Assembly (NCBI GenBank): GCA_964627035.1
Contig: CAZVKN010000060.1
Coordinates: 1-9,612 of the forward strand
DNA: 9,612 nucleotides
From: CAZVKN01 sp964627035
GTDB taxonomy: Bacteria > Electryoneota > AABM5-125-24 > Hatepunaeales > Hatepunaeaceae
Direction: 5' to 3'
Positions 1 to 6,705 of the stretch are shown one piece after another (the first letter of the stretch is position 1; the number at the start of each line of letters is the position of its first letter). Under the pieces are notes generated by a model. The model had not been told where the DNA came from. It did no database searches and saw nothing but the letters and a program-made list of their open reading frames with translations. Made by a program: the position numbers and the translations under genes.

Positions 1-84
1 AAGTATCCCTTAGATTATTGCACAATCTGTCCCAAATGTTCTGAAGACGTACAACCGTTAGCGGACAACGAAACTGTCCTTTGA
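1..84 (+). CDS. C-terminal fragment of an unrecognised protein with a CxxCxxC tail (partial at window edge)
   Basis: Frame 1 is open from the first base to a TGA at 82-84 and gives 27 residues containing the stretch CTICPKCSEDVQPL. Three cysteines in a CxxCxxC arrangement next to a Pro-Lys resemble the end of a zinc-ribbon or metal-binding tail, though only three cysteines are visible, so a fourth ligand would have to lie upstream outside the window. The gene starts left of the window and its family cannot be named. A six-base-stem hairpin (94-99 with 112-117) follows the stop, but it is a weak terminator candidate. Seen: the open frame and the cysteine spacing. Inferred: that it is a real gene end; an open stretch of 27 codons can occur by chance. 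Confidence 0.5.
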   Translation, partial: KYPLDYCTICPKCSEDVQPLADNETVL

Positions 85-98
85 GCCAGTGTCAAAGC

Positions 99-197
99 TT
101 AAATCTCCCCCAGCTTTATTATTGCAAATGGATTCTCAGAAAAGAAAGGAATGACGATAATTAGGATCAGAAACAGGGTGCAAATTGTTCTCTTCAT
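99..197 (-). CDS. Short signal-peptide-like ORF, possible secreted microprotein or gene remnant
   Basis: The ATG at 197 opens 32 codons. The product has a short basic N-terminus (MKRT), a hydrophobic core of about 15 residues (ICTLFLILIIVIPFF) and a polar turn ending in NPFA, which is the form of a Sec signal peptide with possible cleavage after Ala25. Only about seven residues would remain after cleavage. An AGGAAG motif lies about 10 bases before the ATG. A one-base frame change near the end would let reading continue to a stop at 58-60, so a degraded longer gene is possible. It converges on the + strand gene ending at 84. No function can be assigned. The signal-peptide reading is fairly good, but whether it is expressed is unknown. 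Confidence 0.35.
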   Translation of the reverse strand: MKRTICTLFLILIIVIPFFSENPFAIIKLGEI

Positions 198-249
198 GCT
201 ACTTTTCTTCCTGACCGATCATCAAAACCGCAACTTGCAATACCGCTTT

Positions 250-290
250 TAGGATTTGAACAGCGTGATAGAAAACGCTGTCAAGTCCTA
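250..290. repeat. Long near-perfect inverted repeat (hairpin), not a classical terminator
   Basis: The left arm 250-265 (TAGGATTTGAACAGCG) pairs with the right arm 276-290 (CGCTGTCAAGTCCTA). The stem is about 15 bp with one wobble or mismatch and one bulged base, closing on a 10-base loop (266-275). Neither strand has a U-run after it, so an intrinsic terminator is unlikely. A perfect TATAAT on the minus strand lies at 292-297, right beside it, which would place the hairpin at the very 5' end of a transcript reading into the short ORF at 99-197. It could be a 5' UTR stabilising structure, a protein-binding palindrome or a dispersed repeat. Confidence 0.6.
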
Positions 291-291
291 A

Positions 292-297
292 ATTATA
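292..297 (-). promoter_or_regulatory. Candidate -10 box (TATAAT) upstream of the short ORF
   Basis: The minus strand reads TATAAT, an exact sigma-70 -10 consensus, but no good -35 box stands 16-18 bases upstream. If used, transcription would begin about 285, inside the outer arm of the 250-290 hairpin, and run to the ORF starting at 197. The call rests on the hexamer alone. Confidence 0.25.
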
Positions 298-346
298 GAT
301 AATTGTGTACCAATTCCGATATTTGTGTCATTCTGAACTTGATCCT

Positions 347-394
347 AAAAAAAGCAAGACCCACAAACCTGTAAACACAAAGCTTATGAGTCTT
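347..394 (-). terminator. Rho-independent terminator of tRNA-Ser
   Basis: Read on the minus strand, AAGACTCA (394-387) pairs with TGGGTCTT (363-356), eight pairs with one G-U. An inner AAGC/GTTT stem narrows the loop, and the hairpin is followed by GC and seven consecutive T (353-347). It begins three bases after the 3' end of the tRNA gene, exactly where a tRNA terminator is expected. Confidence 0.75.
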
Positions 395-396
395 TA

Positions 397-483
<87 letters not shown>

Positions 484-556
484 TGTTTTAACAAAGCCGC
501 AAAGAAACAATTGAATTGAGCAATTCCAAAATCAACAGCTTCAATACGACCGCCTA

Positions 557-585
557 AATATAAGTTTTACGATGTTTCAATACAA
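557..585 (-). promoter_or_regulatory. Candidate sigma-70 promoter for tRNA-Ser
   Basis: On the minus strand TTGTAT (585-580) and TATATT (562-557) are separated by 17 bases. The start point would be near 550, leaving a leader of about 65 nt that would be removed during tRNA maturation. The stretch 484-674 between carB and the tRNA contains no gene. It holds three copies of TTCAATAC (540-547, 576-583, 665-672) and no convincing carB terminator. Confidence 0.45.
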
Positions 586-674
586 GTATAACTGATACTG
601 ATAAATTTGATCTGGAGTTTATTGATATTTTCCCGTCAATAGGAGTAATCTGAGGAATGTATTGTTCAATACGT

Positions 675-3600
675 TTATGCTGACAGATCCTGCACACAAA
701 TCGGCTGCAGCTCATGACTGTCAATCGCTTCGATAGCTCCGATTGATGCTTCTGCGGCGGATAGCGTGGTAATCAACGGCAGATCCATTCGATATGCCGT
801 CTCCCCTACTACCCTCTCATCGTAATATGAGTCACGACCTAAAGGCGTATTGATGAGTAGTTGCACCTCACCGTTCTTCATCCGATCAACAATGTTTGGT
901 CGCCCTTCATTAACTTTATACACTAACTCGGCAGGAACAGAGTTGGATTCAAGAAATTCTTTGGTTCCTTTTGTGGCAATAATATCAAAGCCAATCTCAT
1001 TCAATTTACGCGCAATAGGTAGTATTCGCTCTTTGTCCCTGTGATTCACAGAGATAAAAACAGTTCCCGACACCGGCAAGCATGTCCCGGCAGCATAGAG
1101 TGCCTTTGAATAAGCCTCGCTGAATTTCTCGCTGATTCCCATCACCTCACCCGTAGATCTCATCTCAGGACCCAGGAATGGATTGACCCCTTCAAATCTG
1201 CTGAACGGAAATACAACTTCTTTCACAGCATAATGATTTGGCGATAAGTTCTCAGATATGTTCTGATCTTTGAGGCTCGCAGAGATGATGCATCGAGTTG
1301 CCACGGCTGTCCAGTTTACTCCGGTAGCTTTCGATACAAACGGAATTGTTCTGCTGGCTCTCGGATTTACTTCAAGGACATACAAATTGCCGTTCTGAAA
1401 AGCGAACTGCACATTCATCAGACCTGTCACATTTAATGCATCTGCCAAAGTTCGGGTGATGTCAACCATCTGATCACGCTGTTGATCTGAGAGGATGAAT
1501 GGAGGCAGGACGCAAGCTGAATCACCGCTATGTATTCCGGCTTCTTCAATATGCTGCATGATCCCGCAGATGATTGTTTGTGAACCGTCAGAGACAGCAT
1601 CCACGTCGAATTCATACGCATCCTCAATATATTGATCAATGAGAACCGGATGATCAGGCGTTACTTCACCGGCATGTTCCCGCAGGTATCTTCTCAAACC
1701 GTCATTGCCGTACACGATCTCCATCGCCCTGCCACCCAACACGAAACTGGGACGAACCAGCACCGGGTAGCCAACCTGCTCAGCAGTCTCTTCAGCCTCA
1801 TTGAAATTGTGTGCAATGCCATACGGTGGATGAGATATTCCCTTTGATTTGAGTATCGCACCGAACTTTTCGCGATCTTCAGCATCAGCAATCGAAGAAG
1901 GATTTGTACCGAGAACCTTAATCCCATTCTGCTCCAACTGCTCGGCAATCTTCAGCGGAGTCTGACCACCGAACTGTACAATTACGCCATCCGGTTTTTC
2001 GATACGACAGATCTCCAGTACATCTTCAAGAGTAATCGGATCAAAGTACAGCCGTGTTGATATGTCATAATCTGTAGATACAGTTTCAGGATTACAGTTG
2101 ACCATGATGCTGTCGTAACCATCTTCCTTCAGGGCGAGTGATGCATGGACACAGCAGTAATCAAATTCGACACCTTGACCGATTCGATTCGGTCCTGAGC
2201 CTAAGACAATAATTGAGGGATTATCCCCCCGATTGACTTCGCTTACTCCGGTCTCATAGGATGAATAGAAGTATGGTGTGAACGCTTCAAATTCAGCGGC
2301 ACATGTATCAACAGGTAGGAATATGGGGGCAACCTCATGAATTTCACGAAGTCTTCGGATGTTGTTCTCACTACAATTAAGTAGATGTGCCAGTTGCCGA
2401 TCTGAGAATCCATCACTCTTGGCACGCATCAGCAATGAATAAGTGACGTTTTTACGAAGGAATGTCAGGTCACTTGTGGTATTGGATGCAATTGCCCGCA
2501 GTTTCTTCTCAGTATCAACGATCTGATTAATCTGGTCAATAAACCAACTGTCAATTCCAGTGACTTCCGAAATTTCTTCCGGTGACATCCCCAATTTCAA
2601 GGCGTGACGGAGGTAAAATATGTTCTCCCCACGGGGTGTGGATAGTTTTGAACGAACCATATTCCGCCACTCTTGCAATAGATGAGGTTCGACAAAATCG
2701 GAGGCGATGACATCCTTACCGTCACCACCTAAACCTGCTCTCCCTATTTCAAGACTCCTGATTGCTTTTTGCAGAGCTTCGGGGAAAGTCCTGCCCATCG
2801 CCATCACTTCACCCACACTCTTCATCTGACTGCCGAGAGTCTGGTCAACCGTTGGAAACTTCTCAAACGTCCAGCGAGGGATTTTCACGACGATGTAATC
2901 GAGTGCAGGCTCAAAGCAGGCTGGAGTTTTTAAGGTTATCGCATTGTCAACCTCATCCAATCTATAACCGATAGCAAGTTTGGCAGCGATACGGGCAATC
3001 GGAAAGCCCGTAGCTTTTGATGCAAGTGCTGATGACCGGCTGACACGTGGATTCATCTCAATGACCACCATTCGTCCATCTTTGGGGTTCACTGCAAACT
3101 GGACGTTGCTCCCACCTGTTTCGACTCCAACCTTTCGCATGATTGCAAATGAAGCATCCCTCATTTGCTGATACTCTTTATCCGTCAAGGTTTGCTGAGG
3201 TGCTACCGTAATAGAATCCCCGGTGTGAACACCTAACGGGTCAACATTTTCAATGGAGCAGATTACCACGCACTGATCAGCCCTGTCGCGCATAACCTCC
3301 AGTTCAAATTCCTTCCAACCGAGCAAAGCCTGTTCGATCTGTACCTCTCCCACCGGACTGCTTGATAGTCCCCACGATATTCTCTGTTCAAATTCTTGCA
3401 GATTGTAAACGATTGATCCTCCAACTCCACCTAAAGTGAACGAAGGGCGGATAATAACAGGGAGATCAGTACGTGTAATTACCTCGTGAGCTTCCTCTAA
3501 TGATTTGGCAAATCCACCAATCGGAACATCCAACCCGATTTCGGTCATGGCATGATGGAATGATTCTCTGTCCTCGGCGAGCTTTATAGCGTCAACATCA

Positions 3601-3953
3601 GCACCGAGCAGTTTGACTCCATACTTGTCGAGAACTAATGACTCTTCCAGTGCAAGTGCCAGATTAAGTGCGGTTTGTCCACCCATTGTCGGTAGAATGG
3701 CATCCACCTTCTCCCTTGCTATGATGCGCTCAACCATATCCGGTTCTAAGGCTTCGATATATGTCGCATCAGCAATTGATGGATCGGTCATAACTGTGGC
3801 TGGATTACTGTTCACCAGTACTACTCTTAATCCTTCCTCTCTAAGTGCCCGTACAGCTTGAGTTCCTGAGTAGTCAAACTCGCACGCTTGACCGATGACT
3901 ATTGGACCTGACCCAAGGATTAATACTGAGCTAATATCTTCACGCTTTGGCAC
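675..3953 (-). CDS. carB: Carbamoyl-phosphate synthase large subunit
   Basis: CarB uses bicarbonate, ammonia delivered from CarA and two ATP to make carbamoyl phosphate for pyrimidine and arginine synthesis in the cytosol. With the chosen start it has 1092 residues, close to the usual ~1070. The N-terminal half begins PKREDISSVLILGSGPIVIG and carries the ATP-grasp signatures RPSFTLGGVGGS and EMNPRVSRSS. A helical oligomerisation segment follows. The C-terminal half repeats the fold (VLGSGPNRIGQGVEFDY, RPSFVLGG, EVNPRASR). The last ~150 residues form the MGS-like allosteric domain, retaining ATKGT, the Lys before NEGRP, and INTPLG, which match the UMP/IMP-binding positions of E. coli CarB. Start choice: the in-frame ATG at 3998 would add 15 residues and overlap carA by 59 nt. 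The GTG at 3953 gives the family-typical PKR start and has GGAG at 3964-3961, seven bases before it, with a 14-nt carA overlap. Confidence 0.97.
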   Translation of the reverse strand: MPKREDISSVLILGSGPIVIGQACEFDYSGTQAVRALREEGLRVVLVNSNPATVMTDPSIADATYIEALEPDMVERIIAREKVDAILPTMGGQTALNLALALEESLVLDKYGVKLLGADVDAIKLAEDRESFHHAMTEIGLDVPIGGFAKSLEEAHEVITRTDLPVIIRPSFTLGGVGGSIVYNLQEFEQRISWGLSSSPVGEVQIEQALLGWKEFELEVMRDRADQCVVICSIENVDPLGVHTGDSITVAPQQTLTDKEYQQMRDASFAIMRKVGVETGGSNVQFAVNPKDGRMVVIEMNPRVSRSSALASKATGFPIARIAAKLAIGYRLDEVDNAITLKTPACFEPALDYIVVKIPRWTFEKFPTVDQTLGSQMKSVGEVMAMGRTFPEALQKAIRSLEIGRAGLGGDGKDVIASDFVEPHLLQEWRNMVRSKLSTPRGENIFYLRHALKLGMSPEEISEVTGIDSWFIDQINQIVDTEKKLRAIASNTTSDLTFLRKNVTYSLLMRAKSDGFSDRQLAHLLNCSENNIRRLREIHEVAPIFLPVDTCAAEFEAFTPYFYSSYETGVSEVNRGDNPSIIVLGSGPNRIGQGVEFDYCCVHASLALKEDGYDSIMVNCNPETVSTDYDISTRLYFDPITLEDVLEICRIEKPDGVIVQFGGQTPLKIAEQLEQNGIKVLGTNPSSIADAEDREKFGAILKSKGISHPPYGIAHNFNEAEETAEQVGYPVLVRPSFVLGGRAMEIVYGNDGLRRYLREHAGEVTPDHPVLIDQYIEDAYEFDVDAVSDGSQTIICGIMQHIEEAGIHSGDSACVLPPFILSDQQRDQMVDITRTLADALNVTGLMNVQFAFQNGNLYVLEVNPRASRTIPFVSKATGVNWTAVATRCIISASLKDQNISENLSPNHYAVKEVVFPFSRFEGVNPFLGPEMRSTGEVMGISEKFSEAYSKALYAAGTCLPVSGTVFISVNHRDKERILPIARKLNEIGFDIIATKGTKEFLESNSVPAELVYKVNEGRPNIVDRMKNGEVQLLINTPLGRDSYYDERVVGETAYRMDLPLITTLSAAEASIGAIEAIDSHELQPICVQDLSA

Positions 3954-5070
3954 GTCGCATCTCCGCAATGAATCTGTCAAAATAGTCGAGCCCGTCATGT
4001 GGACCGGGACTCGCTTCTGGATGATATTGAATGGAAAATATTGGCAAATGCTTATGCTCCAACCCCTCGACGCTGTTGTCGTTCAGGTTGATATGTGTGA
4101 TCCTCCACTCTTCAGGAATGTTGTTGGAAAGTACTGCAAATCCGTGATTTTGGCTGGTGATTTCGACTGCTTTGTCACTCTCGCGCAGTACCGGATGATT
4201 GGATCCTCGATGTCCAAATGGCAGTTTATATGTCTCAATACCCGCTGCCAAAGCCAGAAGTTGGTGACCGAGACAGATACCGAACATCGGGATATTACCG
4301 ATCAAAGCTTGTATTGTATTAACCCCATAAGTCACCGCTGAGGGATCACCGGGACCGTTGGAGAGAAGTACACCGTCAAATTTACCCTTCAACAACTCAG
4401 TTGATGTAGTGTTTCCCGGAAGAACTGTTACATCGCAACTTCGTATTTTTAACTCGCGAAGAATGTTTCTTTTGACTCCAAAATCCAGTACGGCAATATG
4501 CAACCCGCTACCGTTTGGATCAGGTAAGTGCCATCTATTACTGCAAATACTATCTGATACTTCATAGGAATCTTGACAACCTACCACCTTTGCAAGGTCA
4601 AGATTATTCATTTCAGGAGACCGATGCACCAGCTCAATAGCATCGCGCTCAGACGTTGAATCGGGAAATATACCTGCGCGCATAGCTCCTCTATCTCGCA
4701 GGTGTAGCGTTATTGCACGGGTGTTGGCTCCGATTAGAATTGGCGTGTTGTGATTGGAGAGCCATGACTGTAAGTCTTGTTCTGAGCGATAATTGCGAGG
4801 AATCAATGAGAGAGATTTGACCGCCAGACCGGCTACATGAACTTTATCAGACTCAATATCATCCTCGTTGACACCGACGTTGCCGATGTGAGGAGTGGTG
4901 AAAACCATTAACTGTTTTGAGTATGAAGGATCGGAAAGGATCTCTTGATAGCCGCTGTGGGAAGTGTTAAAGACTGCTTCACCAAGGGAATAGCTCTTGC
5001 CAATGAAGCGGTGACCGTTAAAACGGGTACCATCTTCAAGTAGAAGATAACCGGATGATTGGTTATTCAT
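3940..5070 (-). CDS. carA: Carbamoyl-phosphate synthase small subunit (glutamine amidotransferase)
   Basis: CarA hydrolyses glutamine and channels ammonia to CarB. The 376-residue length is close to the E. coli protein (~380). Residues 1-~130 form the CPSase small-chain domain (LLLEDGTRFNGH, GEAVFNTSHSGYQEILSDPSY, IGNVGVNEDDIES). Residues ~190-370 form a class I glutamine amidotransferase domain with LSNGPGDP (237-243), nucleophile Cys266 in GICLGHQ, and the His350/Glu352 pair in QYHPEASPGPHD, so the triad is intact. The family motif usually written DTR reads NTR here (Asn116). The ATG at 5070 gives the expected N-terminus, but its Shine-Dalgarno match is poor, unlike most genes in the window. 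It is first in an operon with carB. Confidence 0.97.
   Translation of the reverse strand: MNNQSSGYLLLEDGTRFNGHRFIGKSYSLGEAVFNTSHSGYQEILSDPSYSKQLMVFTTPHIGNVGVNEDDIESDKVHVAGLAVKSLSLIPRNYRSEQDLQSWLSNHNTPILIGANTRAITLHLRDRGAMRAGIFPDSTSERDAIELVHRSPEMNNLDLAKVVGCQDSYEVSDSICSNRWHLPDPNGSGLHIAVLDFGVKRNILRELKIRSCDVTVLPGNTTSTELLKGKFDGVLLSNGPGDPSAVTYGVNTIQALIGNIPMFGICLGHQLLALAAGIETYKLPFGHRGSNHPVLRESDKAVEITSQNHGFAVLSNNIPEEWRITHINLNDNSVEGLEHKHLPIFSIQYHPEASPGPHDGLDYFDRFIAEMRRAKA
3961..3964 (-). promoter_or_regulatory. Ribosome binding site that sets the carB GTG start
   Basis: GGAG on the minus strand lies inside the last codons of carA, seven bases before GTG 3953-3951. It favours this start over the upstream in-frame ATG at 3998. 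The overlap suggests translational coupling of the two subunits, which are needed in equal amounts. Confidence 0.75.
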
Positions 5071-5113
5071 TGAGTTTGAAATTATGGGTAAAATTCTGCT
5101 GTTGAAAAATCTG

Positions 5114-5129
5114 TTAAAATCGATTTTAA
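5114..5129. promoter_or_regulatory. 16-bp perfect palindrome in the carAB control region (candidate operator)
   Basis: TTAAAATCGATTTTAA is its own reverse complement and lies 44 bp upstream of the carA start codon. On the minus strand it overlaps two possible -10 boxes, TATATT (5133-5128) and TAAAAT (5128-5123); a TTGTGC at 5149-5144 could be the -35 for the latter with a short 15-base spacer. Position and symmetry suggest a repressor site for carbamoyl-phosphate control. It does not clearly match the ArgR or PurR consensus, so the regulator is unknown. AT-rich palindromes also arise by chance. Confidence 0.4.
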
Positions 5130-5149
5130 TATAATGAATTACGGCACAA
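5123..5149 (-). promoter_or_regulatory. Candidate carAB promoter
   Basis: TTGTGC (5149-5144) and TAAAAT (5128-5123) on the minus strand are 15 bases apart, which is short. TATATT at 5133-5128 is an alternative -10 without a good -35. A promoter is expected here because nothing upstream is transcribed into carA, but the exact boxes are uncertain. Confidence 0.3.
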
Positions 5150-5229
5150 GATACTCACTGTACGCGGGATTAAAGGTTTCTTCTGTAAATTTCCGAATTC
5201 TGCATACGTTTCAGTATTCGTAGGCATTG

Positions 5230-5371
5230 CTGTCCAAAATAAAATTTACTGACAGAAACAATTCATTAGAATCAGGGTTTAGGACAGGTTTTGCCACACT
5301 TTCCAAAGTAGGTTGGCTTTCCCGAGTTGTAAGCTGTCCAAGTCCCTGTAGCAAAAAGCTATTTTGGACAG
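5230..5371. repeat. 142-bp repeat element with 12-bp terminal inverted repeats (MITE-like or IS remnant)
   Basis: CTGTCCAAAATA at 5230-5241 is repeated in exact inverse at 5360-5371. Inside, GGACAG at 5282-5287 and CTGTCC at 5334-5339 give four copies of the hexamer in alternating orientation. The right end is itself a hairpin: CTGTCCA (5334-5340) pairs with TGGACAG (5365-5371) around an inner TAGC-AAAAA-GCTA stem. No open frame of transposase type is present and no target duplication is obvious at the ends. It could be a non-autonomous transposable element, a decayed IS, or a structured intergenic repeat. Confidence 0.4.
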
Positions 5372-5645
5372 GTGTGAGAAATCTTATTGTTTACAAAACT
5401 GAAATTCTAAATCTGCTATTCTGTTTGAACAGAGTGATTAACAAATGATCGCTATTACAGGATCTGCAGAAACAATTTATTGCTTTGTCAGATAGTAAAT
5501 CGCTGGTATTATCAGCAAAGTTAGAATAGTTGATGAAACTAATTACAACCATCGGTGCTGCAATCTGCTTTCTTATAGGGTAACTTAAAAGCATCAATTA
5601 TTACTTTTGGCAAATCCACAGTGTCTGAAGTTACCTGTGCTAGCT
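5372..5645. other. Gene-free AT-rich interval
   Basis: I see no credible gene, RNA or strong hairpin here. The open frames are short, lack ribosome binding sites and have no recognisable protein character. A 16-codon frame at 5533-5583 (MKLITTIGAAICFLIG) is hydrophobic and start-like but unsupported. Confidence 0.5.
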
Positions 5646-5666
5646 ACTGCCGTCCAAAATAATTTT
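5646..5666. repeat. Partial direct copy of the left end of the 142-bp element
   Basis: Positions 5646-5666 match 5226-5246 at 17 of 21 bases, including an unbroken GTCCAAAATAA. It lies 420 bp downstream in the same orientation, suggesting a second decayed copy or a duplicated element end. Confidence 0.4.
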
Positions 5667-5707
5667 CAGGCGACCATCCTTTAGCTTTTTTCCGAAAAAT
5701 CGAATTT

Positions 5708-5726
5708 CAAGAAACTCTGTTTCTTG
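5708..5726. repeat. Small perfect hairpin
   Basis: CAAGAAAC and GTTTCTTG are exact inverse copies around a three-base loop (TCT). There is no adjacent T-run on either strand, so I do not call it a terminator. It lies 98 bases beyond the yebC terminator hairpin and has no clear partner gene. Confidence 0.35.
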
Positions 5727-5823
5727 TCACTCATAATTTCAATATGCATTGCATATCTGGAAATACAACAATCAAAAACTCCACTTTCCACAGACGACGA
5801 CACACAAAATTTAAAGTTCGCAC

Positions 5824-5857
5824 AAAGCCCCAGCTGTATTGATTCAGTTGGGGCTTT
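5824..5857 (-). terminator. Rho-independent terminator downstream of yebC
   Basis: AAAGCCCCAGCTG (5824-5836) pairs with CAGTTGGGGCTTT (5845-5857), a 13-bp GC-rich stem with one G-U and an eight-base loop. On the minus strand the stem ends in GGGGCTTT, giving a short U tract about 90 nt past the yebC stop. The + strand side ends in four T, so it may work in both directions, but only the minus strand has a gene leading into it. Confidence 0.7.
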
Positions 5858-5947
5858 TGGCTGTTCCGTCGGTTTGTGGTATGGACTACTTGTTCCCAAG
5901 TTTTTCTATTGGTTCACCGTCTTTTGGGGAAGCCTGGCTACATGCAA

Positions 5948-6691
5948 TTACTCATCCTCAAGCATCTCTTCGGGAATGTCAAAGTTCGACCAGACTTGCT
6001 GGACATCGTCATGCTCATCAAGTGCGTCCATCAATCTCATAATCTGTTTTGCCTGACTGCCGTCCGCGTCAACATAGGTCTGGGGAATCTGAGCGATCTC
6101 ACCCGATTCGACCGTCATACCTTCAGCCTCAATAGCTTCACGGACGTCATTTAATATATCCGGTGTAGTAGTCACATTAAAGTAGTCGTCATCTGTTTTG
6201 ATGTCCTCCGCACCCGCATCAAGCGCAATCATCATCAAATCATCCTCTTCAACACCTTCCGCCGGAACTGTTATCAATCCCATTTTATCGAACATCCAAC
6301 CGACTGAACCCGACTCACCCATGTTACCACCGTGCTTGGTCAGCATATGCCGGATCTCTCCGACTGCACGGTTTTTGTTGTCGGTCAACACTTCAATCAT
6401 CAAGGCGGTTCCACCAGGTCCGTATGCTTCGTAGGTGATCTCTTCGTAAGTTACCCCCGGTAGCTCTCCCGTTCCCTTCTTGACCGCACGCTCTATGTTG
6501 TTGGCTGGCATGTTCGCCGCTTTTGCAGTGGAGACAGCCGTTCTCAGCCTCGGGTTGCTCGATTCGTCCCCACCACCCATACGGGCAGCAATTGTGATCT
6601 CTTTAATCAGCTTGGAAAACGTCTTACCGCGAGCGGCATCAGTCTTCTCTTTTTTCCGTTTAATGGTCGCCCATTTTGAATGTCCTGACAT
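5948..6691 (-). CDS. yebC: YebC/PmpR/TACO1 family protein
   Basis: This cytosolic protein of 247 residues is the normal size for the family. It starts MSGHSKWATIKRKK (the family's SGHSKW signature) and carries NPRLRTAVSTAKAANMP (46-62), the highly conserved YEAYGPGG (88-94 region), GNMGESGSVGWMF (122-134), and ends with ALDEHDDVQQVWSNFD. Members have been described as transcriptional regulators, and others, including mitochondrial TACO1, as translation factors; which role applies here cannot be read from sequence. The start has a good AGAGG-type ribosome site. It follows the B12-binding subunit gene by 14 nt, so the two are almost certainly co-transcribed. This is not the familiar ruvC-linked context. 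Confidence 0.96.
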   Translation of the reverse strand: MSGHSKWATIKRKKEKTDAARGKTFSKLIKEITIAARMGGGDESSNPRLRTAVSTAKAANMPANNIERAVKKGTGELPGVTYEEITYEAYGPGGTALMIEVLTDNKNRAVGEIRHMLTKHGGNMGESGSVGWMFDKMGLITVPAEGVEEDDLMMIALDAGAEDIKTDDDYFNVTTTPDILNDVREAIEAEGMTVESGEIAQIPQTYVDADGSQAKQIMRLMDALDEHDDVQQVWSNFDIPEEMLEDE

Positions 6692-6705
6692 GAGTTCCTC
6701 TCAGG

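Noticed and set aside
276..290. TTGACA within the 250-290 hairpin as a -35 box
   Set aside because: The match is exact on the minus strand, but no acceptable -10 box lies 15-19 bases downstream.
3954..3998. Longer carB start at ATG 3998
   Set aside because: It would add 15 residues not typical of CarB and overlap carA by 59 nt; GTG 3953 has a well-spaced GGAG and gives the family N-terminus.
5227..5448. 73-codon + strand open frame
   Set aside because: It has no ribosome site, no recognisable protein character and runs through the inverted-repeat element.
5533..5583. 16-codon + strand frame resembling a signal peptide
   Set aside because: Too short and without a ribosome site; hydrophobic short frames are common in AT-rich DNA.
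5681..5899. 72-codon minus-strand open frame
   Set aside because: It reads through the yebC terminator hairpin and starts without a ribosome site; the product looks like translated non-coding sequence.
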